From NCBI GenBank assembly GCA_902775355.1, contig CACYLY010000002.1:18186-82185 (forward strand): a DNA stretch of 64,000 nucleotides. The letters run 5' to 3'. Under the pieces are notes generated by a model that had not been told where the DNA came from, searched no databases, and saw nothing but the letters and a program-made list of their open reading frames with translations. A program made the translations under genes and the position numbers. Source of the stretch: Oscillospiraceae bacterium (GTDB lineage: Bacteria > Bacillota > Clostridia > Oscillospirales > Oscillospiraceae). Positions 26,100-35,739 of the stretch are shown piece after piece (the first letter of the stretch is position 1; the number at the start of each line of letters is the position of its first letter).

Positions 26100-26973
26100 A
26101 GGCAGTTATTTGATTCGCGAGGGGTTTCGCAGCATTAAAACCCACGGACTGATGTCCTTTGCCACGGTGACCATCATCATGGCCTGCCTGATCATTATGG
26201 GCAGCGTGGCTCTCCTGGCCTTGAACATCGACCGCCTGATCGACGATCTGGAGGACCAGAACGAGGTCGTCGCCTTTGTGGACGACGGTCTTGCGGACGA
26301 GGAAGAGGCCAAAGCCATCGGAAACGAGATCCTGAAAGTGAACAATGTCAGCTCCGTGGAGTTTGTTTCCCGGGCCCAGGCCATGGAAAACTACATGAGC
26401 AAGTATGACAAGTCTCTGATGGAGGGTATCGACGAGACCGTGTTCCGGCACCGTTTCATCATCAAGCTCCACAACATTGAAATGCTGAAGGAGACCAAGC
26501 TCGCTCTGGAAGAAGTGCCCGGCGTCGCGAAGGTCCGCGCCCATCAGGAATACGCGAATACCTTTGTGAGGATCCGCAACATCGTCAGCGGCGTGTCCCT
26601 GGTGCTGATGGCGATCCTGGTGTTCGTTTCCATGTTCATCATGTCTAACACCATCAAGCTCGCCACCTTCAGCCGAAGGGAAGAGATCGCCATCATGAAG
26701 ATGGTCGGCGCCAGCAACGGCTTTATCCGCCTGCCCTTCGTGATCGAAGGCCTTGTGCTCGGCATCCTGGGCGGCGGCCTTGGCTTCCTGGCCCAGTGGG
26801 GCCTGTATAATCTGGTCACCGGCAGTCTGATGGATTCCCTGGCTGAAGGCTTCCTGAGCCCGGTGCAGTTTATGGATGTCGCCCCGATGGTTCTGGTGAT
26901 CTATCTGGCCATCGGCGTTCTGATCGGTGTGTTCGGCGGTGTGAACGCCATTCGGAATTATCTGAAGGTGTAA
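26092..26973 (+). CDS. ftsX: Cell-division membrane protein FtsX
   Basis: A 293-residue integral membrane partner of FtsE. One transmembrane segment near 23-45 is followed by a large extracellular loop (about 50-165) that contacts the hydrolase activators, then three more transmembrane segments (about 167-190, 215-240, 262-285) within the conserved FtsX domain ([21 protein letters not shown]). The N-terminal [16 protein letters not shown] is family-typical. Translation is coupled to ftsE by an 8-nt overlap. Confidence 0.96.
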   Translation: MSRGSYLIREGFRSIKTHGLMSFATVTIIMACLIIMGSVALLALNIDRLIDDLEDQNEVVAFVDDGLADEEEAKAIGNEILKVNNVSSVEFVSRAQAMENYMSKYDKSLMEGIDETVFRHRFIIKLHNIEMLKETKLALEEVPGVAKVRAHQEYANTFVRIRNIVSGVSLVLMAILVFVSMFIMSNTIKLATFSRREEIAIMKMVGASNGFIRLPFVIEGLVLGILGGGLGFLAQWGLYNLVTGSLMDSLAEGFLSPVQFMDVAPMVLVIYLAIGVLIGVFGGVNAIRNYLKV

Positions 26974-26998
26974 GCGCTTTTGGAGTAAGGAGAACTGT

Positions 26999-28624
26999 AT
27001 GGACCGCAAAAAAGTAGTTTCTATTCTGGCTCTGATCATGGCGGTCGTCATGATCCTCTCCCTGTTCATCTCCGTGCTTCCCGCGGCTTTGGCTTTCGAA
27101 GAGGAAGAGATCGATGAACTAGAGGAGCAGAAGGAAGAGCTGACCGCTCGCGCGGCAGAAGCCAAGGAAAGACTCAACAGCCTGAAAAGCGAAAAAGCCA
27201 ATGTCCTGGAGCAGAGAGCTGCCCTGGAGGTGGAGAAAAAAGCCGCCGAGGCCGCGCTGGAGATCGTGAATCAGCAGATTGCCGTTTACGATCTGAAGAT
27301 CGCGGAAAAGGCCATTGAAGTCCAGCAGGCCAAGACCGTGGAGGAAGAGCAGCTTCGCCGCTACCGCGCCCGCGTGCGCGCCATGGAGGAGGACGGCGGA
27401 TTCAACATCCTGGTCCTGCTGGCCAGGTCCGAATCTCTGGGCGAGCTGCTTGCCGCCCTGGACGACGCCGGTGACATCATGGAGAGCGACAAGGCTTTGG
27501 AGCGCCAGTATCGTGAGGCTCGGAAAGAGAGCGAGCGCGTGAAGGGCGAGTACGAAGCTCTGCGCGCCCAGTGCGAGGAAAAGCAGAAGGAGCTCCTTGA
27601 AGAGCGGGAAGAGATCGAGAAGGAGATCCAGGAAGCGGAAGCGATGATGAAGGATCTGGAGGGAGAAATCCGTCTGGCTCTGATCGCCTACCGTCAGGCG
27701 GAGGCGGAGGAAGACGCCGCCGCACAGGAAATCCTGGACTTGATCAACCAGTATTATGAGCAAAAGCGCAAGGAAGCCGAGGAGAAGGAAAAAGAGAACG
27801 AGAACGGGGACGGCAACGCGAACTACGATAACAACGGCGAAGGAGACTTGGGCCTGCTTCCGCTGCCTACTCCAATCCCAACACAGGCGCCTCCTCAGCC
27901 CACGCAGACGCCGACTCAGCCCACGCCGGATCCCACCCCTGCGCCTACTCCGGCTCCCACGCCCGCTCCGACCCCAGCCCCCACGCCGGCTCCTACGCCG
28001 GCTCCGCCTCCCGATAACGGCGACGAAGGCGGCGATGAAGGCGGCGGCGAGGGCGGTGAAGACGGCGGCGAGAGCGGCGGCGAAGCCCCGGCTCCCACGC
28101 CGGCACCGACGCCGGCCCCCACGCCCGCGCCCACTCCGGAGCCTACGCCGGCTCCCACGCCGGCACCCACACCGGAACCCACCCCCACGCCCAGTGGCCC
28201 GGCCACCGGCAGCTTTACCTGGCCGGTGCCCTCCAGCAAGCGGATCACCAGCCGATTCGGCTGGCGTATCGACCCCTTTACCAATGAAGAGAAGTACCAT
28301 AGCGGCATCGATATTGACGGCTATCACAAGGACGGCTATCCCATCGTGGCCGCGGACGGCGGTACTGTTGTGACAGCTGCCTACAACAACGGTTACGGCA
28401 ATTACATCATCATCGACCACGGAAACGGTTATATGACGGTCTACGCCCATATGTCAGGCTTCGCCGTGAGCTACGGCGCAGTGGTGAGCAAGGGACAGAC
28501 CATCGGCTATTTGGGCGCAACGGGACGCGCCACCGGCACGCACTGCCACTTTGAGGTCATACTGAACGGAAACAGGATCGATCCGGAACAATTCTTCAGC
28601 GGAATGAGCTACTGGAACTGCTGA
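26999..28624 (+). CDS. EnvC-like coiled-coil M23 peptidase with long Pro-Thr linker
   Basis: A 541-residue exported protein. A signal peptide or anchor (about 5-33) is followed by a coiled coil (about 35-260, Glu/Lys-rich), the part expected to bind the FtsX loop. A low-complexity linker (about 275-400) consists of APTPAPTP-type repeats interrupted by an acidic Gly-rich block ([17 protein letters not shown]). The M23/LytM domain (about 405-535) has the zinc ligands in HSGIDID and THCHFE, so it looks catalytically active, as an endopeptidase. It starts 25 bp after ftsX. Probably the hydrolase controlled by FtsEX. Confidence 0.93.
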   Translation: MDRKKVVSILALIMAVVMILSLFISVLPAALAFEEEEIDELEEQKEELTARAAEAKERLNSLKSEKANVLEQRAALEVEKKAAEAALEIVNQQIAVYDLKIAEKAIEVQQAKTVEEEQLRRYRARVRAMEEDGGFNILVLLARSESLGELLAALDDAGDIMESDKALERQYREARKESERVKGEYEALRAQCEEKQKELLEEREEIEKEIQEAEAMMKDLEGEIRLALIAYRQAEAEEDAAAQEILDLINQYYEQKRKEAEEKEKENENGDGNANYDNNGEGDLGLLPLPTPIPTQAPPQPTQTPTQPTPDPTPAPTPAPTPAPTPAPTPAPTPAPPPDNGDEGGDEGGGEGGEDGGESGGEAPAPTPAPTPAPTPAPTPEPTPAPTPAPTPEPTPTPSGPATGSFTWPVPSSKRITSRFGWRIDPFTNEEKYHSGIDIDGYHKDGYPIVAADGGTVVTAAYNNGYGNYIIIDHGNGYMTVYAHMSGFAVSYGAVVSKGQTIGYLGATGRATGTHCHFEVILNGNRIDPEQFFSGMSYWNC

Positions 28625-28649
28625 TCCGGCAGTTTAAAAAGAAAAAACC

Positions 28650-30011
28650 ATGAAAAAGAGAACTCGCATTCGTGTGCTCTCCTGCATCCTGGCCCTGACC
28701 TTCGCGCTGGTCCTGCTCCCGCAGGCAGCCTTTGCCGATGACCTGCAGGATCAGATCGACGAGCTGCGCAGACAGCGCCTTGCCATTGCAGAGGAACACG
28801 ATGAAAAACAGGCGATTGTGGATCAGCTGGAGGAGGAGAAGGCCAGCGTAGTCCTGCGCAAGCAGGCTATGGACGACCGGAACGCTCTCACCCGCCAGCA
28901 AATCGAAAGCCTGCAGCAGGAAATCCTCCTTACCGATCAGCTGATCGCCCGGGAGGCGATCAGAGTCGAGCAGGCGGTCGCCCTGGAAAATCAGCAGCTT
29001 GAGCGGTACCGCACAAGAGTGCGGGCCATGGAAGAGAACGGAGAGCTTGGATATCTGGGTCTGCTTTTGCAGGTGGACAGTCTCAGCGACCTGCTCACGG
29101 CCATCGATGACGCAGGTGATATCATGCGCAGCGATGAGGAGCTGTACAATGATTACATCGCCGCAAGAGAGTACACCCAGGCGGTCAAGGCCCAGTACGA
29201 AACGCAAAAAGCGGAGCTGGAAGCGCGGAAAGCGGATCTGCAGCAAAAGCAGGAAGCACTGGAGGAAGAGATTCGGGAAGCTGCCCAGCTGGTGACTGAA
29301 CTGCAGCAGGATATCGACGAGCGGAACGAGGAGCTGCAACAGCTGCTTCTGGACGAAATCGAGACAGCCGAGCGGATCGACAAGCTGGTAGAGGAACAGG
29401 AACGCCGCCGCCGTGAGGAAGAGGAACGCAGGCGGCAGGAGGAAGAGCGCAGACGCCAGGAGGAGGAAGCCCGGCGTCAGCAGCAGGAACAGCAGCAGGC
29501 CGCCGAAAACACCCCGGGCGGAAGCAGCGAAGCTTCTGAAAACGACAATGGCGGGGCAGGCAGCGCCGTACCCATCACCATTACCGGTACCGGCTCCTGG
29601 GGCTGGCCCTGCCCGGGCTGCTACTACATCACAAGCCGATACGGAACGCGCACTCACCCCATTACAGGCGCTGTCCGCAGCCACTCCGGCCTGGATATCG
29701 GCGCGGACTACGGCACGGCCATCGTCGCTTCCGACAGCGGAGTAGTCATCATGGCCTACGTCAACGGCGGTTACGGCAACTGTATCATGATCGACCACGG
29801 CAATGGCTACTATTCGCTTTACGGACACCTGTCCGCCTATGCCATCTATCAAGGACAGCAGGTGACCAAGGGACAGACCATCGGCTACGTGGGTGACACC
29901 GGATGGGCCACCGGACCCCATCTGCACTTCGAAATTCGGCAGGGCAGCACTTGCTTGGATCCGGAATCCACGGGCGGCTTTTCCGGCCTCAGCTACGCAC
30001 CTGACGCATAA
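28650..30011 (+). CDS. Second EnvC-like coiled-coil M23 peptidase
   Basis: A 453-residue paralogue of the preceding gene. Signal peptide 1-29 (cleavage after AFA), coiled coil about 30-285 ending in an Arg/Glu/Gln-rich helix (ERRRREEEERRRQEEE), a short Ser/Gly/Asn linker instead of the Pro-Thr one, and an M23 domain (about 320-445) with HSGLDIG and GPHLHFE. The matching segment [10 protein letters not shown] / RYRTRVRAME and the following LxxLLxAxDDAGDIM show common descent of the coiled coils. It lies 25 bp downstream. Two hydrolases may answer to one FtsEX, or act at different sites. Confidence 0.92.
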   Translation: MKKRTRIRVLSCILALTFALVLLPQAAFADDLQDQIDELRRQRLAIAEEHDEKQAIVDQLEEEKASVVLRKQAMDDRNALTRQQIESLQQEILLTDQLIAREAIRVEQAVALENQQLERYRTRVRAMEENGELGYLGLLLQVDSLSDLLTAIDDAGDIMRSDEELYNDYIAAREYTQAVKAQYETQKAELEARKADLQQKQEALEEEIREAAQLVTELQQDIDERNEELQQLLLDEIETAERIDKLVEEQERRRREEEERRRQEEERRRQEEEARRQQQEQQQAAENTPGGSSEASENDNGGAGSAVPITITGTGSWGWPCPGCYYITSRYGTRTHPITGAVRSHSGLDIGADYGTAIVASDSGVVIMAYVNGGYGNCIMIDHGNGYYSLYGHLSAYAIYQGQQVTKGQTIGYVGDTGWATGPHLHFEIRQGSTCLDPESTGGFSGLSYAPDA

Positions 30012-30048
30012 AAACAGCATGAAATCTCAGCGTTTTCGAATGCTGAAT

Positions 30049-30073
30049 GCCGGGCAGTAACATACTGCCCGGC
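30049..30073 (+). promoter_or_regulatory. Perfect 11-bp hairpin between the M23 and S41 genes
   Basis: GCCGGGCAGTA / TACTGCCCGGC closes on a 3-nt loop. No U-run follows, so it is more likely an mRNA-processing or stability element, or a partial attenuator, than a full terminator. It could set the ratio of S41-homologue to upstream gene expression. Confidence 0.5.
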
Positions 30074-30144
30074 TGTGCCATGCAGAAGGAAACGGATTTA
30101 CCGAGCGTTCTTCACGCTCACCCCAGCAAGACAGGAGGGATTTT

Positions 30145-31395
30145 GTGAGAAACATTTTCCTGAATATTCTGGCAAAGCTCTATCTTGGCCTGAAAAAAAT
30201 CTTAAACGCAGGGATCCCGCTGAAATTTGTGGTGATCCTCTGTGCTCTTGTCGGCTTTTTCACGTATCTGCGCACCCACAACACCATGCTGCGGGCCATC
30301 GGCGGAAATGAAGAATTCGAAGAGGCCAAACGCTATATTGAAATCAAGGATTTGGTGGATGAGCACTATATCGACGAGGTGGATCGCGCCGGCATGGCGG
30401 ACTCCGCTGCGGCAGCCATGATTGTCGGTCTGGGAGATCCCTGGAGCTATTTCATGACCGCCGATGAGTATAAAGCCTACCAGCTCTCCACAGCCAACGA
30501 TTACGCGGATATCGGCTTTTCCATCGTGAAAGATAATGTTACCGGCGGTTTTCAGGTGATTTCCGTATACCCGGCCTCCCCGGCTGCCATGGCGGGACTG
30601 GGCACCGGCATGATCATCACAGCGGTTGACGGGCAGAATCTGGCGGAGTACAGCACAGACGAGGTCCGCACCCTGATCCGCTCCAAATTGAACACCAAAT
30701 TTGAGCTGGAGATCCTCAACGGCCAGGGGCACATTGAAGTGGACTGCTCCAACATGAACGCCATCGCGGTAAACTACCGCCTGGAAAAGACCGGCGCCGC
30801 CTATGTGCAGATCCACAACTTCGAAGCGGGCAGCGGCCAGGCCGCAGTGGATGCCATCGAATATCTGCTGGGGCAGGGAGCGGACAGCCTTGTGATTGAC
30901 GTGCGCAACAACCCCGGCGGGCTGCCTACCGAGGTCGCGATCCTGCTGGATTATCTGCTCCCCGCGGGACGGCTCTTCTCTGAGGTGGATAAGAAGGGCG
31001 TGGTTTCTGTTACGGAGTCGGACTCCATGAACCTGCAGATGCCGACCTGTGTGCTTATCAACACCGGTACCTTTGGTGAAGCCGAGCTCTGTGCCGCAGT
31101 CCTAAAAGAATGGGGCTGGGCAACGCTGATGGGCGAGCCCACTTCCGGCAATACCCGTACCCAGGAGACGCTTCCTCTGTCTGACGGCAGCGCGATCCGC
31201 CTCTCCACCAAGAGCTATCGCACCCCCAGCGGCGTGGATATCTGTGCTGCCGGCGGTGTGGTACCGGATTACATCGTATACAACAGCGATGAGTCCGCAA
31301 CCGGCACCACGGAGGGCACCACCGGCGGAGAAGACGGCACCGCCAGCATTTCCAATGATGAGCAGCTGATGGCCGCCCTGAGACTTTTGAGTTGA
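30145..31395 (+). CDS. S41 (CtpA-like) protease homologue lacking catalytic Ser and Lys
   Basis: A 416-residue protein with one N-terminal transmembrane segment (about 25-43), a PDZ domain (about 112-190) and an S41 fold (VIDVRNNPGG, LSDGSAIRLSTKSYRTPSG). In active relatives the nucleophile is in GSASASE or GTASASE; here the segment is INTGTFGEAEL (305-315), with Gly311 at the Ser position. The catalytic Lys of TFGKG is replaced: EPTSGNT has Asn336. Both changes make proteolysis very unlikely, so it is probably a binding or scaffold protein. It starts with GTG after ACAGGAGGG. In the same block as ftsEX and the M23 genes. The last 25 residues are Gly/Thr-rich. Confidence 0.9.
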   Translation: MRNIFLNILAKLYLGLKKILNAGIPLKFVVILCALVGFFTYLRTHNTMLRAIGGNEEFEEAKRYIEIKDLVDEHYIDEVDRAGMADSAAAAMIVGLGDPWSYFMTADEYKAYQLSTANDYADIGFSIVKDNVTGGFQVISVYPASPAAMAGLGTGMIITAVDGQNLAEYSTDEVRTLIRSKLNTKFELEILNGQGHIEVDCSNMNAIAVNYRLEKTGAAYVQIHNFEAGSGQAAVDAIEYLLGQGADSLVIDVRNNPGGLPTEVAILLDYLLPAGRLFSEVDKKGVVSVTESDSMNLQMPTCVLINTGTFGEAELCAAVLKEWGWATLMGEPTSGNTRTQETLPLSDGSAIRLSTKSYRTPSGVDICAAGGVVPDYIVYNSDESATGTTEGTTGGEDGTASISNDEQLMAALRLLS

Positions 31396-31419
31396 CATCC
31401 GGGAAACGGATGGTATAAT
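31392..31419 (+). promoter_or_regulatory. Strong promoter of greA-lysS
   Basis: Consensus TTGACA (31392-31397) overlaps the S41-homologue stop codon; a 16-bp spacer leads to consensus TATAAT (31414-31419). The leader to greA is about 55 nt. Confidence 0.9.
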
Positions 31420-31481
31420 AACAATTCCAACAGCCGGCCCGGGACGGGTCGGATCAAACAATCAAAAAGGAGATCTGCTTT

Positions 31482-31970
31482 ATGGCCAACGTGAACAAGT
31501 TTAAAATGAGCCAGGAACGTCTGGACGCCCTGAAAGAAGAGCTTTACTACCTGGAAACCGTGCGGGAGAAAGAAGTGGCAGAGCTGATCAAGGAAGCCCG
31601 CAGCTTTGGCGACCTGTCGGAAAACAGCGAGTATGACGAGGCCAAAAGCGAGCAGGGTAAGCTGTACAGCAAGATCGCCGAGTTGAAAGTCCTGATCGAA
31701 AACGCCGAAGTGGTGGAAAACATCGGTCATGATACGCCCAAAGATACCGTAACGCTTTCCAGCAAGGTCTGGATTCTGGACGAGGCGGAACAAGTTGAGG
31801 AACTGTACGAGATCGTCGGTTCTCAGGAGGCCAATCCCAGAACCGGGCGCATTTCCGACGATTCTCCCGTTGGTTCCGCCCTGATGGGTCATCGGGCGGG
31901 GGACACCGTCGTCGTGCATGCCCCTGTAGGCGATCTGAGCTTCAAGATCCTCAAAGTGGAGAATATCTGA
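31482..31970 (+). CDS. greA: Transcription elongation factor GreA
   Basis: A 162-residue factor that inserts its coiled coil into the RNA polymerase secondary channel and stimulates cleavage of backtracked RNA. The N-terminal coiled coil carries the tip with the acidic pair in GDLSENSEYDEAK; the C-terminal FKBP-like globule has SPVGSALMGHRAGDTV. AAAAGGAG precedes the ATG. It is followed by lysS after 15 bp, a common Firmicutes pairing. Confidence 0.96.
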   Translation: MANVNKFKMSQERLDALKEELYYLETVREKEVAELIKEARSFGDLSENSEYDEAKSEQGKLYSKIAELKVLIENAEVVENIGHDTPKDTVTLSSKVWILDEAEQVEELYEIVGSQEANPRTGRISDDSPVGSALMGHRAGDTVVVHAPVGDLSFKILKVENI

Positions 31971-31985
31971 GAGGAGAAGCATCTC

Positions 31986-33986
31986 ATGAACGAGAATCAA
32001 AACCGCCAGCCGGAACAGGTGCAGGAGCTCAGCGAGATCCTGCAGGTCCGTCGGGATAAGCTGGCAGCACTTCGGGAGGAAGGGAGAGACCCCTTCCGGC
32101 AGACCCGTTTCGAGCGCACGGCCTATTCCATGGAAATCAAGGAAAACTATGAGGCCTATGAGGGCAAGACCGTCGCCGTCGTGGGCCGGATGATGTCCAA
32201 GAGAGGCATGGGCAAGGCCATCTTCTGCCATATTCAGGACGACCAGGGACAGATCCAGCTCTATACCCGGTCCGACGCCGTCAGCGAACAGGAGTTCAAG
32301 GACTTTCGCAAGTACGATATCGGCGATATCATCGGCGTCACGGGCTACGTGTTCAAGACCAAGACCGAGGAGATCTCCGTGCATGTCCAGAGCGTGGTGC
32401 TGCTGTCCAAGTCTCTGCGGCCCCTGCCGGAGAAGTTCCACGGCATGACCGATCGGGAGCTTCGCTACCGCCAGCGCTACGTGGACCTGATCGTGAACCC
32501 CGAGGTGAAGGACACCTTCGTCAAGCGCAGCCGCATCCTGCGAGAGCTGCGTGCCTTCCTGGACGGACGGGGATTCCTGGAGGTGGATACCCCGGTGCTG
32601 ACGCCCTTTGAGATCGGCGCCGCCGCCAAGCCCTTCTACACCCACCACAACGCCCTGGACATGGACATGGTCCTGCGCATCGAGACGGAGCTCTATCTCA
32701 AGCGCCTGATCGTGGGCGGCATGGAGCGGGTCTACGAGGTGGGCCGCATCTTCCGCAACGAGGGCATGGACACCAAGCACAACCCGGAGTTCACCACCAT
32801 CGAGGTCTACCAGTCCTATACCGATTTTCACGGCATGATGGACCTGGTGGAGGATATGATGAAGGCGGTGGCGGAGAAGGTCTGCGGCAGTCTGGTTGTC
32901 CCGTATCAGGGACACGAGATCGACCTGGGCCGCTGGGAGCGCCTGACCATGATCGACGCGGTGAAGAAGTACTCCGGCGTGGACTTCCGGGACTGGGAAA
33001 CCGACGCGGACGCCATTGCCTGCGCCAAGGCTTACAACGTGGAGCTTCCCGAGGTGCCCACCAAGGGCGCCATCCTGGCCGAGTTCTTTGACGCTTTCGT
33101 GGAGGAGAAGCTGATCCAGCCCACCTTTATCTACGATTACCCGGTGGAGATCAGTCCTCTGGCCAAGCGCAAGCCGGACGATCCGGCCTTTACCGAGCGC
33201 TTTGAGTATTTCATCAACGCCACCGAGTTCGGCAACGCCTTCTCCGAGCTGAACGACCCCATCGACCAGCGGGGCCGCTTTGAGCGCCAGGTGGCCGAGC
33301 GCAAGGCTCTCAATCCGGAGAGCCGTGCCCAGGTAGACTATGACTTCGTCAACGCCCTGGAGTACGGCATGCCCCCCACGGGCGGCCTGGGCTTCGGCGT
33401 AGACCGGCTGGTGATGCTGCTCACCAACAGCGACTCCATCCGCGACGTGCTGCTGTTCCCGACCATGAAGCCGGAAAAGCAGGAGAAGAAGGAAGAAAAG
33501 GCGGAGGAAAAGCTCGCAGGATCCGAATGCGCCTGCTTTACCTGCCCCTCTCAGGAGGCCTGCAAGGCGGCGCAGGAAGCCGAGAAAGCGGCGCCTGTTG
33601 AAGAGAAGATCGACTTTTCCAACGTGGTGATCGAACCTCTGTTCCAGGATCAGGTGGATTTTGAGACCTTCTCCAAGTCCGATTTGCGGGCTGTGAAGGT
33701 CCTCGAATGCGAAGCCGTCAAGAAGTCCAAAAAGCTTCTGAAGTTCACTCTGGATGACGGTTCTGACGAGAAAAGGACGATTTTGAGCGGTATTCACGCA
33801 TATTATGAGCCGGAAGAGCTGATCGGAAAGACCTGCATCGCCATTGTGAACCTTCCGCCCAGACCCATGATGGGCGTCGAATCCTGCGGGATGCTGCTGA
33901 GCGCGATTCACAAGGAAGGCGAGGAGGAGAAGCTCCACCTTCTGATGGTGGATCCTCACATCCCCGCCGGCGCGAAGCTGTACTGA
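31986..33986 (+). CDS. lysS: Lysyl-tRNA synthetase with C-terminal tRNA-binding domain
   Basis: A class II lysyl-tRNA synthetase. OB-fold anticodon domain about 55-165, motif 1 near 175-200, motif 2 [16 protein letters not shown] and motif 3 [13 protein letters not shown]. At 666 residues it exceeds the usual 490-510. The extra part has a linker with a four-Cys cluster ([12 protein letters not shown], about 517-528) and then an EMAP/Trbp111-type tRNA-binding domain (about 555-666; [34 protein letters not shown]), of the sort found at the C terminus of MetRS. This domain should raise tRNA affinity. GAGAGGAG precedes the ATG. Confidence 0.96.
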   Translation: MNENQNRQPEQVQELSEILQVRRDKLAALREEGRDPFRQTRFERTAYSMEIKENYEAYEGKTVAVVGRMMSKRGMGKAIFCHIQDDQGQIQLYTRSDAVSEQEFKDFRKYDIGDIIGVTGYVFKTKTEEISVHVQSVVLLSKSLRPLPEKFHGMTDRELRYRQRYVDLIVNPEVKDTFVKRSRILRELRAFLDGRGFLEVDTPVLTPFEIGAAAKPFYTHHNALDMDMVLRIETELYLKRLIVGGMERVYEVGRIFRNEGMDTKHNPEFTTIEVYQSYTDFHGMMDLVEDMMKAVAEKVCGSLVVPYQGHEIDLGRWERLTMIDAVKKYSGVDFRDWETDADAIACAKAYNVELPEVPTKGAILAEFFDAFVEEKLIQPTFIYDYPVEISPLAKRKPDDPAFTERFEYFINATEFGNAFSELNDPIDQRGRFERQVAERKALNPESRAQVDYDFVNALEYGMPPTGGLGFGVDRLVMLLTNSDSIRDVLLFPTMKPEKQEKKEEKAEEKLAGSECACFTCPSQEACKAAQEAEKAAPVEEKIDFSNVVIEPLFQDQVDFETFSKSDLRAVKVLECEAVKKSKKLLKFTLDDGSDEKRTILSGIHAYYEPEELIGKTCIAIVNLPPRPMMGVESCGMLLSAIHKEGEEEKLHLLMVDPHIPAGAKLY

Positions 33987-34002
33987 GAAAAACAAAAAAG
34001 AC

Positions 34003-34044
34003 GCACCCCGAAATCCGCTTGTTTGCGGGCTTCGGGGTGCTTTT
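34003..34044. terminator. Bidirectional terminator after lysS
   Basis: Stem GCACCCCGAA / TTCGGGGTGC with an inner CCGC/GCGG pair, followed by TTTTGC on the plus strand and flanked by AAAAAAG on the other side. It lies between the converging lysS and ECF-operon transcripts. Confidence 0.85.
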
Positions 34045-34056
34045 GCTTATGAGGGA

Positions 34057-35130
34057 TCAAAAAGTCATTTCATAATAATAAAAGTGTCCGCAGATCCATT
34101 CTGTGTAATAGGTGTTATCACCTCTGGGATCATACCATGCTTCCTTCCACATATATCCATCGCCTGATTTCTCAAGCCGTTGATCTGCCGGATGCGCACA
34201 CCAGAGTACGCTCATGTCATCCTTCTCTGAGTAGTAAAAGCCCCAATATGATGTCTCTGGGCCAAAGCCGCTTCCTCCGCAGGAAAAGTCAATATATGCA
34301 TCGCTTATTCTGATTTGCCGGATGATCGGCTGATTCTTGAGGATGGCATCATCACGTTTTTCAATATAACGAAGCAGCAGCCCTTCATGCTTCTCAACAT
34401 ATCGGATGATCCGTTCTTTTTCGGTAAGGTACTCCGGGTAGTAATCCGTTATTTCGTATATTTTTTCGTTCATGGAGAGATGTTCGCTGTCCTGCCAGGA
34501 GAGACTTTCAAATTCTCCCCAGCTGCCGGAACGGAGCTCTATTTGCGACTTCCGAAAATCGAAAGAGCCTATGGAAAAGCTTTGATCAAAGCGATACACC
34601 AAGAGCTGGGTTGCGCCGCCCAACGCGCCCTGATCGTCGTCGATCACTTCAGCGCAATATTTCCTGTCCGGAGAGACTTCACGGGCAATCACTGTTTTTG
34701 CTCCAAAACCGCTCAGCATGAGAAAGAGGAAAATAGGAAGAACGAGTACGCCCGCAAGGGAATAGAAGACAGCCAACAGCGCGGTGTTTTTGACATAATA
34801 TGCAACGATGATGGCGGTCATCACAAACCAGGAGGCAACAAAGAGCATTGCTGTTTGATTGGCAGCGTAAAACACAAACACCAAGGCATGGATTTGATTC
34901 AAAAGCAGACAGGCGGAAAGAAGGAACGCATAGGGTTTTCCGACTTGCCTGTCCTTTCGGCTCATCAAGAGGATCCCGATTCCATCATAAACTGCTGTTG
35001 TGACGATCGCATAGACGATCCCGTTCTTGACGGTGAAAGAATAGTGCAAGAGCTTTGCGATCATACAGAGGGATGGGAAAAGAAGCGTCAGGATCAGAAG
35101 GATCAGAATGAAGAGATGATTGCGCCTCAT
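34057..35130 (-). CDS. Polytopic membrane protein with extracytoplasmic C-terminal domain
   Basis: A 357-residue protein with about five hydrophobic segments in the first 150 residues (7-28, 38-55, 67-95, 101-120, 125-145), then a soluble part starting EVSPDRKYCAEVIDDDQGALGG, a pattern seen in DUF5412-like proteins of Firmicutes. The C terminus is rich in Tyr and Trp. Function unknown. It lies 3 bp after the anti-sigma gene and overlaps nothing else, so it is the third gene of the sigma operon and may sense or respond to envelope stress. Lower G+C than neighbours. Confidence 0.75.
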   Translation of the reverse strand: MRRNHLFILILLILTLLFPSLCMIAKLLHYSFTVKNGIVYAIVTTAVYDGIGILLMSRKDRQVGKPYAFLLSACLLLNQIHALVFVFYAANQTAMLFVASWFVMTAIIVAYYVKNTALLAVFYSLAGVLVLPIFLFLMLSGFGAKTVIAREVSPDRKYCAEVIDDDQGALGGATQLLVYRFDQSFSIGSFDFRKSQIELRSGSWGEFESLSWQDSEHLSMNEKIYEITDYYPEYLTEKERIIRYVEKHEGLLLRYIEKRDDAILKNQPIIRQIRISDAYIDFSCGGSGFGPETSYWGFYYSEKDDMSVLWCAHPADQRLEKSGDGYMWKEAWYDPRGDNTYYTEWICGHFYYYEMTF

Positions 35131-35133
35131 CGC

Positions 35134-35739
35134 TCACTCCTTGCCAAGCAGCAGGGCGTAGCGACCGGAAAAAAGTTTGGATACGATGCAAAGGGCGATC
35201 GTGAGAACACAGCCAAGGATCAAAAGACCGGTTGAGAGAGCGCTGCCGCTGAAGAGATCGAGCAGACCGCTCCGGTAGTGGAGCAGCGCCCAGACATAAG
35301 CGAGGAGGATAAAAATCGCAGTAGCGAGAAGGGAACAGGCAGAAAAGGCTTTTCGGCTCGGATACAGGCGGATGAAATACCAGTTGGCAAGGGACAGCAG
35401 AAAGCCTGTCACCGGCACGACCAAGGCAAGCGCCCAGAGACCGTTCACGCTTCCCTCCGGCGTAGCGGCTTCCTGCGCTACGCCGAACACCAGCAGGGCA
35501 AAAGAAACGTACAGCAAAACAGACTGCAGCAGGGAAGCCTTCCAGCTGTTGATGCGGGGGAAGGCCGTTTTCTTTGTACCGGTCTCCTTCGTCACGGGGG
35601 AGTCGGCGTTCATTTCTTCAAGGGCTTTTCGACAGGCTTCGCAGCCTCTCAGATGCTCTTCCACGAGGCTTTTGCTCTCTTCGCTGCAGCAGTCGTCGGC
35701 ATAGAGGATCAGCAGATCCTGGATAACAGTACAGTTCAT
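35134..35739 (-). CDS. Zinc-finger anti-sigma factor
   Basis: A 201-residue membrane protein. The N-terminal zf-HC2 anti-sigma domain has the ZAS-like ligands Cys3, His29, Cys33 and Cys36 (HLRGCEACRKAL), a hallmark of RsiW-type proteins that sequester ECF sigma factors. Four hydrophobic segments follow between about 70 and 190. It overlaps the sigma gene by 4 nt (ATGA), so the two proteins are made in a fixed ratio. Release probably occurs on an envelope signal (inference). Confidence 0.88.
   Translation of the reverse strand: MNCTVIQDLLILYADDCCSEESKSLVEEHLRGCEACRKALEEMNADSPVTKETGTKKTAFPRINSWKASLLQSVLLYVSFALLVFGVAQEAATPEGSVNGLWALALVVPVTGFLLSLANWYFIRLYPSRKAFSACSLLATAIFILLAYVWALLHYRSGLLDLFSGSALSTGLLILGCVLTIALCIVSKLFSGRYALLLGKE

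Noticed and set aside
27860-28200. Possible CRISPR or tandem-repeat array in the Pro-Thr coding region
   Set aside because: The repeats are codon-level (PAPT) with no spacers. They encode a protein linker. The AGTTCGT repeats at 7888 likewise have no spacers.
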